A stretch of DNA of 7,756 bases from Eubacteriaceae bacterium (GCA_017613995.1 JAGACT010000085.1:1-7756), one strand, 5' to 3'; positions 1-7,313 are shown, counted from the first letter of the stretch. A program made the numbers and translations. The notes: generated by a model from the sequence alone, not told the origin.

Positions 1-2
1 AT

Positions 3-1736
3 ACCGCGCCAGAGGCCCTCGCCGGCGATGTGTGCGTGCTGACCGGTCTGGAGAGGACCTTCAGCGGACAGGGTCTGGGCTGGGAGGAGGATGCTCCGGA
101 CGCGCTGATGGAGAGCGTCATGGAGTACAGGCTGCGTCTGCCCGACGGGGAGGACCCCCTCAGGGCCTACCGCACCCTCAGCGTCCTTTCCGAGGAGGAT
201 CCCATGCTAAGGATCAGATACGACAGCTCCCTGGGAGAGATCAGGATAAGCATCATGGGGCAGGTGCAGACGGAGATACTCACCTCCCTCATCAGCGAAC
301 GCTTCGAAATGGACTGCACCTTCGACATGGGAAGGGTGCTCTACAAGGAGTCTATAGAGGATACGGTGGAGGGCGTGGGACACTACGAGCCCCTGAGGCA
401 CTACGCCGAAGTGCACCTGCTCATGGAGCCGCTTCCCAGGGGAAGCGGGCTCGTGTTCGAGGACCGCTGCCCGGACGAGGTGCTGGAGCGCAACTGGAGG
501 AACCTGGTGCTGACTCACCTGAAGGAAAAACAGCACCGGGGCGTCCTGACGGGCTCCCCCGTGACCGACATGAGGATCTCGCTGGTCTCCGGCCGAAGCC
601 ATCTGAAGCATACCGAAGGCGGGGATTTCCGCCAGGCGACCTACAGGGCGGTGCGCCAGGGGCTTATGAAGGCCGAAAGCATTCTGCTGGAGCCCTGGTA
701 TTCCTTCAGCCTCACCGTACCGACGGAATCCACGGGAAGGGCCATCAATGACATCAGGATGAGATGCGCCGTGTTCTCCTCCCCTGAGGATGACTCCGGC
801 ATGAGCGTGATCACCGGAAGAGCGCCCCTCACATGCATCTCCGACTACGCCAGGGAAGTATCTTCCTATACCTCCGGCAGAGGGCGCTTTTCGATGCAGT
901 ACTGGGGATACGACAGATGCCACGACTCCGAAAAAGTCATGGAGGAATACGGCTACGATCCCATAACGGATCTGGAAAATCCCACCTCCAGCATCTTCTG
1001 CGCCAACGGAGGAGGCTTCGACGTCAGATGGGACCGGGTCGAGGAATACATGCACCTGGAAAGCTTCCTGAAGACCCCTTCACCGGGCACTCCCGCCCTT
1101 AAAAAGGACAACCTGGATCTCGGGGAAAAGGAGCTGGAAGCTATCATCGAGCGGGAATTCGGCAAAAGCCCCCACCCCTTCTACCGTTCCAGGAGCACGG
1201 CGGTGCGGGTGCCTGCGAAGGAGACGGCATACGAACCCGTAAGGAAATGGTACGTGATAGACGGCTACAACGTCATCTTCGCCTGGGACGAACTCAGGGA
1301 TCTGGCGGATCGGGACATCGCCGCAGCCAGGGAAAAGCTCATACACATCGTCAGCAACTTTTCCGCCTTCAGCGCGGTGGAGACGGTGCTGGTATTCGAC
1401 GGATACCGGGTAAAGGGCTCTCCGGGGGAAAAGAGCGATTATCAGGGCATCCATCTCGTGTACACCCGGGAGAACGAGACCGCGGACGCCTACATGCAGA
1501 AGCTTCTGGCCGAAATGGGCAAAAATGACAGGGTCTACGTGGTGACCTCCGACGCCCTCGTGCAGCTCTCCGCAATGCATTCGGGGGCGCTGAGACGCTC
1601 CGCCGCGGATTTCCGGGAGGAAGTGGAGCAGGCGGGAGAAGAGATCAGAAGGATCCTGGCCTCCCAGGAAAAGGAAAGCTTCCTCATAGGGGAAAGCGTC
1701 GAAAAAGAGACCGTCCCCGAAGGGGACGGTGAATAA
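3..1736 (+). CDS. TetM/EF-G-like translational GTPase fused to YacP/Rae1-like NYN nuclease domain (5' partial)
   Basis: The reading frame is open to the left edge, so the gene is 5' truncated; a GTG at 30 is internal, not a start. The visible 577 residues begin at the end of EF-G domain II (LAGDVCVLTGL, then a G-rich turn). Next come domain III (about 60-120), domain IV (about 127-225, with HTEGGDFR at 203-210), domain V (about 227-320, starting LLEPWYSF) and a conserved C-terminal stretch ending near EEYMHLE (about 355). After a linker, residues about 416-555 form a NYN/PIN domain of the YacP (Rae1) family with all expected acids: D420 (IDGYN), D466 (VFDGY), E492 and D495 (ETAD) and D517 (VTSD). 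Domains III-V follow Tet(M) closely, so the protein should bind the ribosome near the A site. Rae1 of Bacillus cleaves mRNA in the ribosomal A site, so a ribosome-directed endonuclease is inferred. Databases often label this family tetracycline resistance, but the domain IV loop differs from Tet(M). The G domain cannot be checked here. Confidence 0.88.
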   Translation, partial: TAPEALAGDVCVLTGLERTFSGQGLGWEEDAPDALMESVMEYRLRLPDGEDPLRAYRTLSVLSEEDPMLRIRYDSSLGEIRISIMGQVQTEILTSLISERFEMDCTFDMGRVLYKESIEDTVEGVGHYEPLRHYAEVHLLMEPLPRGSGLVFEDRCPDEVLERNWRNLVLTHLKEKQHRGVLTGSPVTDMRISLVSGRSHLKHTEGGDFRQATYRAVRQGLMKAESILLEPWYSFSLTVPTESTGRAINDIRMRCAVFSSPEDDSGMSVITGRAPLTCISDYAREVSSYTSGRGRFSMQYWGYDRCHDSEKVMEEYGYDPITDLENPTSSIFCANGGGFDVRWDRVEEYMHLESFLKTPSPGTPALKKDNLDLGEKELEAIIEREFGKSPHPFYRSRSTAVRVPAKETAYEPVRKWYVIDGYNVIFAWDELRDLADRDIAAAREKLIHIVSNFSAFSAVETVLVFDGYRVKGSPGEKSDYQGIHLVYTRENETADAYMQKLLAEMGKNDRVYVVTSDALVQLSAMHSGALRRSAADFREEVEQAGEEIRRILASQEKESFLIGESVEKETVPEGDGE

Positions 1737-1741
1737 AGATT

Positions 1742-1782
1742 TCCCTCCGGGACCGAAAGGGCCCGGAGGGATCTTCGTTTTC
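1742..1782 (+). terminator. Rho-independent terminator of the GTPase-nuclease gene
   Basis: A strong GC-rich hairpin pairs TCCCTCCGGG...CC with GG...CCCGGAGGGA around a GAAA loop, with one mismatch. It is followed by the T-rich run TCTTCGTTTTCT. It begins 6 bases after the TAA stop at 1734-1736. Confidence 0.88.
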
Positions 1783-1783
1783 T

Positions 1784-1820
1784 GAGAAAACAGCACATCC
1801 CGGCTTTCAGCCGCGGGATG
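1784..1820 (-). terminator. Rho-independent terminator of the GH1 gene
   Basis: Read on the minus strand, CATCCCG pairs with CGGGATG around an inner GGCT/AGCC stem (1796-1820), followed by TGCTGTTTTCTC. It lies 15 bases past the GH1 stop codon (1835-1837). With the plus-strand hairpin next to it, it insulates the two convergent genes. Confidence 0.75.
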
Positions 1821-1834
1821 CGCTGCGTATTATT

Positions 1835-3880
1835 CTATCTTCCCAGGATCCTGTCCAGGGCGGCCGTGCCGGATTCTTCCGGATCGTCCTGTTCCTGCTC
1901 AGGGGATCCGCTGCCGGTCTGGGATCCGGCATCCTCATCCTGAGGGTCGGAAGCCGCATCCGGCGTCTCCTCCGATAAGCTCTCTTCACCGGCATCGGGC
2001 ATGTCCCCGGTCTGTTCCTCTTCGTGGACCGCCGGGGCATCATCCTCTCCGGACTGATCGGGCATTTCGCCGCAGTTTTCCTCAGGAGCGCTCTCCCCAT
2101 CGGGTCCCGGCAGGGGCTCTTCCAAGGTCTGTGTCCCGTCTTCGGCGGGCTTCTCCTCCCCGGTTTCGTCGGAAAGCTCCTCTCTGGCTTCATCAGGCTG
2201 AGGAGCGCTCAGCTCTTCGTCGTCCCCCAGGAGCCGCTCTTCTTCCCCGCCTTCAGGCGTGGACGCGCTCTCCTCCGGAGACTTCACCACTCCGTCCGCG
2301 TTTTCGGGGATCTGCTCACCGGTTGGCTCCTGCGGCTCCTCCCCGCTTTCCGGGGTCTGTGCGCTAAGAGCATCCTGAGCTGATCCGCTGCCAAGGGGTT
2401 TGAGAGTTTCGTCATCGGGAACGGATGTCCTGGCGTTGAGTCCCAGGGGTTCCCTCACGAGGCGCTCGTCGTAGTTCTCGGGATCCCGGGCATACTCGGA
2501 GACGCTGGTGATGACTCCCGTGCCGTTTTCGGATTTGAGGAACTTCTCCCTGTCGGTATAGACCTCGTCGATGCCTTCCAGGATATTTCCGTCGATGTCA
2601 TGGTAGTATGTTCCGGCATACCTGAGGGTCATCTCCTCCGTGACGCCGTCATTTTTGATAATGTCCGAATAGAACTCGCCGCTGCGCTTCACGCTCATTT
2701 CTCCGGTGGAAAAATCCGTGTACACCAGGCCGAAGCGGGCGGAATTGCCGTCCAGGAACTCAAAGCTGTCGGTGAAGCTGCGGTAATAGTATCCCTCGAA
2801 GAACACCGATGATTCGATCATCGCCCTGAGATGCTCATAGATATATTTTATGCGGAACAGATCGTCACTGTCGCATACGCCGTTTTCCGTGACGCATACG
2901 GGCAGATCCTTCAGGGACGCCAGGTCCCTGGCGCATTTCACTATACCCTCGGGACATATGGGGTTGCCGAGGTCGCTCACCGGGAATCCCTGGGGGGCCC
3001 TACGCTCCTCGAAGCCCGTCACCATGGTGCCGTACTGGTAGTTCATCGCGATGAAATCCGCGTAGCATCCGGCCGGAAGGCCGAGCTTCCTCATGGGTCT
3101 GCGGGCCGTGCCCTTGAGGATGGCTTCCGCGAAAGCCATGTATCCGAAGCGGTCCAGCCAGCGGGCCGCGCGGCGCTGATAGCTGCTGGCGGGATCCTTG
3201 GGCTCATGATATATGGTGGCTATGGAACAGCTCACACGTACGTTTTCACGTCCCATCTGCTCCATGACGGAATGTATGAGGCCGTAGGCCGACATATGGC
3301 ACTTCGCCAGGTTGGTCAGCACGGTGCGGCATGATTTGAAGGACTGCTTTCCGGGAGGGAAGCATCCGTAGAAATATCCGTTGATCGCGTACGTATTGGG
3401 TTCGTTGATGGTTATGAAGTCGCTTACCAGGTCGCCGAAGCTCTCCGCCGCCTTCTTCACGTAGTGCAGGAAAATATCCACGCACCCATCGCTTTCGAAT
3501 CCTCCGAGATCCATGAACCACACGGGATCGGCGAAGCTGTGCAGTGTCAGCATAGGCTCGATGCCCCTGGAGATGATATATTCCAGCATCTCCCTGTAAT
3601 GCTTGATGACACCGTTGTTGAACACTCCCCTGGCAGGCTCGATCCTGCTCCATTCCACGCCGAGCCTGAAGCGGCGGATGCCCATTTCGGCCATCATGTC
3701 CACTGCCTTCGCATAGTTGTCATAGAATCCGCAGGCATCATTCGGGGAGGCCCCGTCCTTAATGTAGCCCTTCTTATACCATTCGTACCAGGTATTTCTC
3801 GTATCGTTTCCCTCGGTCTGCAGGGCACAGGCCGACACTCCCAGTATCATCTCGCTGTCGGGGATCCTGAGTTCTTCCAT
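1835..3880 (-). CDS. Glycoside hydrolase family 1 protein with acidic disordered C-terminal tail
   Basis: 681 residues from ATG 3880-3878, chosen because AGAGGG sits 7 bases upstream; a TTG at 3886 is too close to that site. Residues 1 to about 411 are a GH1 barrel: the QTEG motif near the start, the VEWSRIEP strand, INEP with acid/base E160, TENG with nucleophile E332, and FGLVYTDF before the final helix. Such enzymes hydrolyse beta-glucosides, beta-galactosides or their 6-phosphates. No signal peptide is visible, so it should act in the cytoplasm. Glycone-binding positions are changed: the usual LHHW/LYHW histidine is S115, the usual Trp of the FYWSLLDNFEW motif is R367, and its last Trp is F375 (E374 is kept). 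Residues about 412-485 are an unrecognised extension. From about 485 to 670 the chain is rich in Glu, Asp, Pro, Ser and Gly, ending with a short helix-like TAALDRILGR. No sugar transporter or PTS gene is adjacent, so the substrate is unknown. Confidence 0.9.
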   Translation of the reverse strand: MEELRIPDSEMILGVSACALQTEGNDTRNTWYEWYKKGYIKDGASPNDACGFYDNYAKAVDMMAEMGIRRFRLGVEWSRIEPARGVFNNGVIKHYREMLEYIISRGIEPMLTLHSFADPVWFMDLGGFESDGCVDIFLHYVKKAAESFGDLVSDFITINEPNTYAINGYFYGCFPPGKQSFKSCRTVLTNLAKCHMSAYGLIHSVMEQMGRENVRVSCSIATIYHEPKDPASSYQRRAARWLDRFGYMAFAEAILKGTARRPMRKLGLPAGCYADFIAMNYQYGTMVTGFEERRAPQGFPVSDLGNPICPEGIVKCARDLASLKDLPVCVTENGVCDSDDLFRIKYIYEHLRAMIESSVFFEGYYYRSFTDSFEFLDGNSARFGLVYTDFSTGEMSVKRSGEFYSDIIKNDGVTEEMTLRYAGTYYHDIDGNILEGIDEVYTDREKFLKSENGTGVITSVSEYARDPENYDERLVREPLGLNARTSVPDDETLKPLGSGSAQDALSAQTPESGEEPQEPTGEQIPENADGVVKSPEESASTPEGGEEERLLGDDEELSAPQPDEAREELSDETGEEKPAEDGTQTLEEPLPGPDGESAPEENCGEMPDQSGEDDAPAVHEEEQTGDMPDAGEESLSEETPDAASDPQDEDAGSQTGSGSPEQEQDDPEESGTAALDRILGR

Positions 3881-3887
3881 AGTCAAA

Positions 3888-3893
3888 CCCTCT
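3888..3893 (-). promoter_or_regulatory. Ribosome binding site of the GH1 gene
   Basis: AGAGGG on the minus strand with 7 bases to the ATG at 3880. This spacing decides for the ATG over the TTG at 3886, which would leave about 1 base. Confidence 0.7.
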
Positions 3894-3900
3894 CGTGTTA

Positions 3901-3918
3901 TTGCGGGCTTTCCCGCAA
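3901..3918. repeat. Perfect palindrome in the GH1 leader, possible operator
   Basis: TTGCGGG, CTTT, CCCGCAA: 7-bp perfect arms around a 4-base centre. There is no T-run on either side in either direction, so it is not a terminator. It overlaps or immediately follows the predicted GH1 transcription start (about 3916). That is a typical place for a repressor operator, or for a 5'-end hairpin protecting the mRNA. The regulator is not known. Confidence 0.6.
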
Positions 3919-3922
3919 GGAG

Positions 3923-3951
3923 ATTTTATCACACCGTTTCATATTTTTAAA
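3923..3951 (-). promoter_or_regulatory. Predicted sigma-A-type promoter of the GH1 gene
   Basis: On the minus strand, TTTAAA (-35, 3951-3946) is followed by 17 bases and TAAAAT (-10, 3928-3923). A TG one base ahead of the -10 gives an extended -10 element. The start of transcription would fall near 3916, leaving a leader of about 35 bases that carries the palindrome and the ribosome binding site. Confidence 0.5.
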
Positions 3952-3973
3952 GACTTCTTACGTGCCTCTTCTT

Positions 3974-3979
3974 TATAAT
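3974..3979 (+). promoter_or_regulatory. Candidate -10 box for the transporter operon
   Basis: A perfect TATAAT lies 118 bases ahead of the transporter ATG. No convincing -35 lies 15-19 bases upstream, so it may need an activator. An alternative -10 (TACAAT, 4072-4077) lies so close to the ribosome binding site that it would leave almost no leader. Confidence 0.3.
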
Positions 3980-4018
3980 TGAAACGCCCCTCAGCCCGGT
4001 TTACTGCGATAAATCATC

Positions 4019-4046
4019 ATTAATCGCCCATTAATTGACGAATTAG
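4019..4046. repeat. AT-rich repeats upstream of the ABC exporter, possible operator
   Basis: ATTAAT occurs at 4019-4024 and again at 4030-4035, 11 bases centre to centre (one helical turn). The second copy overlaps an inverted repeat TTAATT, GACG, AATTAG (4031-4046). The arrangement resembles a regulator binding site between the divergent GH1 and exporter genes. AT-rich sequence yields such repeats by chance, so this is tentative. Confidence 0.3.
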
Positions 4047-4084
4047 TGTTCCGAGTTCACTTCCGTTGGGATACAATTAAGCTG

Positions 4085-4090
4085 AAGGGA
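4085..4090 (+). promoter_or_regulatory. Ribosome binding site of the ABC exporter gene
   Basis: AAGGGA with 6 bases to ATG 4097. It decides for this ATG over the in-frame GTG at 4046, which lacks a good site and would add 17 residues ahead of the standard ATPase start MLSLRNISKEY. Confidence 0.7.
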
Positions 4091-4096
4091 AAAAAC

Positions 4097-7000
4097 ATGT
4101 TAAGTCTCAGAAACATTTCCAAGGAATATCATACGGGAGGAGAGACCGTCAGGGCCCTGCGGGACGTCAGCCTCGATTTCCGCACCAGCGAGTTCGTATC
4201 CATCCTGGGACCCTCCGGAGGAGGCAAGACCACCCTGCTGAACATCATAGGAGGGCTGGATCAGTATACCTCGGGGGACCTGATCATAAACGGAAAGAGC
4301 ACCAAGAAGTACAGGGACCGGGACTGGGACGGCTACCGCAATCACTCGGTGGGATTCGTGTTCCAGAGCTATAACCTCATACCCCATCAGAGCGTCCTTC
4401 AGAACGTGGAACTGGCCCTGACCCTTTCGGGAGTCAGCTCTGCAGAACGGAAGAAGAGGGCGAGAAAGGCCCTTGAGGCCGTGGGTCTGGGAGACCAGAT
4501 ACGCAAAAAGCCCAACGAGATGTCCGGAGGCCAGATGCAGAGGGTCGCCATTGCCCGGGCAATAGTCAACGACCCCGACATCATCCTGGCGGACGAACCC
4601 ACCGGGGCCCTGGACACCCAGACCAGCCTGCAGGTCATGGAGATCCTCAAGGACATCGCCAAGGACCGCCTGGTGGTGATGGTCACCCACAACCCCGAAC
4701 TGGCCCAGCAGTATTCCACCAGGATAGTGCGCCTCAGAGACGGAGAGATAATCGACGACTCCAATCCCCTCTCCCCCGCGGAGATCACAGCGGAAAAGGC
4801 GATGGAAGCTTCCTCCGGCCAGAAGAAGGAGAAAAAACCTTCCATGTCCCTTCTGACTTCCTTCGGGCTGTCATTCAAGAACCTTCTGTCAAAGAAGGCC
4901 CGGACCCTTCTGACCTCCTTCGCGGGAAGCATAGGAATCATAGGCATCGCGCTGATCTACGCGGTTTCCCAGGGCACCAGCAACTACATCGACTCCATAC
5001 AGCAGGACACCCTGTCCACATATCCTCTTACCATAACATCGGAGACCGCGGACATGTCCTCTATCATGACCGCCTTCAGCGCCTTGCTCAACGCCAAGGA
5101 CGAGAAGCCGGAGGGCACCCTGGTGGAAAAGCAGGTGATGGGACAGGTCTTCTCCCAGGTGGGCACCAACGACCTGAAGAGCCTCAAGCATTACCTGGAC
5201 GATCATTACGACGAGATAGACGAATACGTCAACGAGATAAAATACAGCTACGGCATCTCCCCCAGGGTATATACCTACGATGTCAACGGGGACGTGCTGA
5301 GGGTCAACCCCACCAGCATCTTCGCGGGATACTATTCCGCCTTCATGGGCGGTTCGTCGGTATTCAGCGAGATGATAACCAACAGGGAGCTGCTGGACAG
5401 CCAGTACGACCTGCTGATGGGGCACTGGCCGGAGAATTACGACGAGCTGGTCTTCGTGCTTTCCGACAGGGGCACCATAACGGACTACATGGCCTACTGC
5501 CTGGGCCTTCTGGACCGAGCCGAGATAGACGAAATGATGGAAAAGATCGACAATTCGGAGGAGATAGTCCTCAGGGAAGTTCCCAACGAATGGACCTACG
5601 AAGACATCATGGCTCTGGATCTGAGGCTGGTGTACACGTTCCAGTTCTACCGCTACAACCGGGAATTCAACGTATGGGAAAACATGAGCTCAGACGGAGC
5701 CTTCGTGGAGGATCTGGTAAAGGACGCCGAGCGTCTGAAGATATGCGGCATCGTGGTGCCTAAAGAAGGAGTTTCCGCCTCCGCCCTGAGCCTGGGCATC
5801 AACTACACACCCATGCTGGTGGACCACATAATCGCAAGAGCGTCTCTGACGGACATAGTGGCGGCCCAGCTGGCAGCCCCCGAAGTGGATATCTTCTCCG
5901 GCAAGACCTTCGAGGAACTCGAAAACGAGGAGAACCAGACAATGAACTTCGAGGATCTGATCACGGTGGACACCCAGGCCATATCCTCGGCCTTCGGCTT
6001 CGACATAAAGCCAGAGCAGCTCATGGCCCTTCTGAGGGCATATATAGGGGATATAGGCAGTTACATAACCACCAGCACGAAACCCGCCTACGACGCGCTC
6101 TACGCCCTCGTGCAGACCATGGCCAGGGACATGATCGTGGCCTACGCGGACGCCGGTACGGACGAAGAGGGCGCATGCACCCTGAAAGCCGCCGACGCAG
6201 ACACATATCCTGACACGTATATCGCGAGCCAGAGGGCGCTGGAGCTGCGTGAAGAGCTGGCCTGGGAGTACGATCTGGAGGACGCCGAACTGACCGGTGC
6301 GGTGCTGCCGATCCTGCGGGACGCGATGAAGCTCTTCCTCGACGAAGAGACCTCCGGTGAGCAGAGCGTTACCGTGCCCAGAAGCGAACTGGACGGCAGG
6401 ATCAGCGAACACACCGCCGCCATAAAGCAGCATATCGACCAGAGCGTCCAGATCCAGAGCATCCTGGTATCCATGTCCTCCAGGATGACCATGAACAAAA
6501 TGAGCGAACAGATGAATGCAGCCATCGAGAACATGACCTCCAGGCTGATCGCGTCCTTGCCCACTGCGGTGGGGATAAACGTGGACGGAGCCGCCATAGC
6601 GGGGGCATTCCGCTTCAACATGAATCAGGACGACCTGCAGAGGCTGATGAACACCTACTCGGGCGAGACCAGCTCCTCGACCTGTGACGGGAACCTCAGA
6701 AGGCTGGGATACTCGAGGCTCGATCAGCCCTACCAGATATCCGTATACATGAAGGATTTCACCACCAAGGAGAAGTTCATCGAGTTCCTGGAGAACTACA
6801 ACGACCTTATGCAGGAACAGGGAATGGAGGACAGGGTCATATCCTACACGGACACCACGGGGCTTCTGATGTCCAGCGTGAAGACCATCGTGGACAGCGT
6901 GAGCTACGTGCTCATAGCCTTCGTGTCAATCTCCCTCATTGTATCCTCCATCATGATAGGAGTCATAACCCTCATCTCCGTGCAGGAAAGAACGAAGGAG

Positions 7001-7303
7001 ATCGGCATCCTCAGGGCCATAGGGGCTTCGAAGAGGAACGTTTCCAGCATGTTCAACGCGGAGACCGTGATGATCGGCCTCGCTTCGGGCCTGGTGGGCA
7101 TAGGCATAACGTATCTGCTGTGCATACCCATCAACATCATCCTGTACAGGCTGACGGACAACGCCAGCCTCAGGGCCGTCCTGCCGGCCAGGGTCGCCGT
7201 CATACTGGTGATGATCAGCGTGACAATGACGCTCATATCTGGTATAATACCTTCGAAGAGCGCGGCCAAGAAAGATCCCGTGGTGGCGCTCAGAACCGAA
7301 TAG
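4097..7303 (+). CDS. MacB/FtsX-type ABC exporter, fused ATPase and permease with very large extracytoplasmic domain
   Basis: 1068 residues. The N-terminal ATPase (about 1-225) has Walker A GPSGGGKTT (38-46, K44), a Q-loop in FVFQSYNL, the signature MSGGQMQR (142-149), Walker B ILADEP (D166, E167) and H-loop H198. It belongs to the LolD/MacB-type subfamily. The permease has one membrane segment at about 271-293, an outside domain of roughly 630 residues, and three segments at about 936-958, 992-1014 and 1034-1053. The ERTKEIGILRAIGASK coupling motif and the SAAKKDPVVALR tail are typical of FtsX/MacB permeases. Such proteins usually dimerise and use ATP to drive conformational work outside the membrane: export of peptides or lipoproteins, antibiotic defence, or activation of cell-wall enzymes. 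The substrate cannot be told. The outside domain is about three times that of MacB and holds a repeated motif (residues 628-651 and 833-856). The gene is followed after 10 bases by a small gene, indicating an operon. No two-component regulator is next to it here. Confidence 0.92.
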   Translation: MLSLRNISKEYHTGGETVRALRDVSLDFRTSEFVSILGPSGGGKTTLLNIIGGLDQYTSGDLIINGKSTKKYRDRDWDGYRNHSVGFVFQSYNLIPHQSVLQNVELALTLSGVSSAERKKRARKALEAVGLGDQIRKKPNEMSGGQMQRVAIARAIVNDPDIILADEPTGALDTQTSLQVMEILKDIAKDRLVVMVTHNPELAQQYSTRIVRLRDGEIIDDSNPLSPAEITAEKAMEASSGQKKEKKPSMSLLTSFGLSFKNLLSKKARTLLTSFAGSIGIIGIALIYAVSQGTSNYIDSIQQDTLSTYPLTITSETADMSSIMTAFSALLNAKDEKPEGTLVEKQVMGQVFSQVGTNDLKSLKHYLDDHYDEIDEYVNEIKYSYGISPRVYTYDVNGDVLRVNPTSIFAGYYSAFMGGSSVFSEMITNRELLDSQYDLLMGHWPENYDELVFVLSDRGTITDYMAYCLGLLDRAEIDEMMEKIDNSEEIVLREVPNEWTYEDIMALDLRLVYTFQFYRYNREFNVWENMSSDGAFVEDLVKDAERLKICGIVVPKEGVSASALSLGINYTPMLVDHIIARASLTDIVAAQLAAPEVDIFSGKTFEELENEENQTMNFEDLITVDTQAISSAFGFDIKPEQLMALLRAYIGDIGSYITTSTKPAYDALYALVQTMARDMIVAYADAGTDEEGACTLKAADADTYPDTYIASQRALELREELAWEYDLEDAELTGAVLPILRDAMKLFLDEETSGEQSVTVPRSELDGRISEHTAAIKQHIDQSVQIQSILVSMSSRMTMNKMSEQMNAAIENMTSRLIASLPTAVGINVDGAAIAGAFRFNMNQDDLQRLMNTYSGETSSSTCDGNLRRLGYSRLDQPYQISVYMKDFTTKEKFIEFLENYNDLMQEQGMEDRVISYTDTTGLLMSSVKTIVDSVSYVLIAFVSISLIVSSIMIGVITLISVQERTKEIGILRAIGASKRNVSSMFNAETVMIGLASGLVGIGITYLLCIPINIILYRLTDNASLRAVLPARVAVILVMISVTMTLISGIIPSKSAAKKDPVVALRTE
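5978..6049 (+). repeat. Internal protein repeat of the exporter outside domain, copy 1
   Basis: Residues 628-651 of the exporter (AISSAFGFDI through YIG) align without gaps with residues 833-856: 9 of 24 identical, with further D/N, I/M, E/D and L/M matches. The shared pattern is AIxxAFxF, then L..L, ending YxG. The similarity is at protein level only. Confidence 0.5.
6593..6664 (+). repeat. Internal protein repeat of the exporter outside domain, copy 2
   Basis: Residues 833-856 (AIAGAFRFNM through YSG) form the second copy, 205 residues after the first. It lies shortly before the chain re-enters the membrane. Confidence 0.5.
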
Positions 7304-7307
7304 GAGG
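7302..7307 (+). promoter_or_regulatory. Ribosome binding site of the small downstream gene, overlapping the exporter stop
   Basis: A perfect AGGAGG begins within the exporter's TAG stop codon and lies 6 bases before GTG 7314. This supports both the GTG start and translational coupling with the exporter. Confidence 0.8.
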
Positions 7308-7313
7308 AAAAAA

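Noticed and set aside
30..32. GTG as the start of the GTPase-nuclease gene
   Set aside because: The frame is open to the window edge and the upstream codons continue EF-G domain II, so the gene is truncated by the window.
207..1055. Long minus-strand open frame (282 codons) opposite the GTPase gene
   Set aside because: It is an antisense shadow of a GC-rich gene with clear protein homology; it lacks a ribosome binding site and recognisable motifs. Other antisense frames at 1080-1796, 2831-3334, 3464-3982, 4100-4690, 4889-5425 and 5690-6433 are rejected for the same reason.
3..1070. Calling the gene a tetracycline resistance determinant
   Set aside because: The key domain IV loop of Tet(M) is replaced and a nuclease domain is attached; resistance is not supported.
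2024..2383. Plus-strand open frame opposite the acidic GH1 tail, hydrophobic and Leu/Arg-rich
   Set aside because: The composition is simply the complement of Glu/Asp/Pro-rich codons; there is no ribosome binding site or promoter.
3901..3918. Intrinsic terminator at the palindrome
   Set aside because: No T-run follows the hairpin on either strand.
4046..4096. Upstream GTG start for the exporter, adding 17 residues
   Set aside because: It has no good ribosome binding site, while ATG 4097 has AAGGGA at the right distance and begins the standard ATPase strand.
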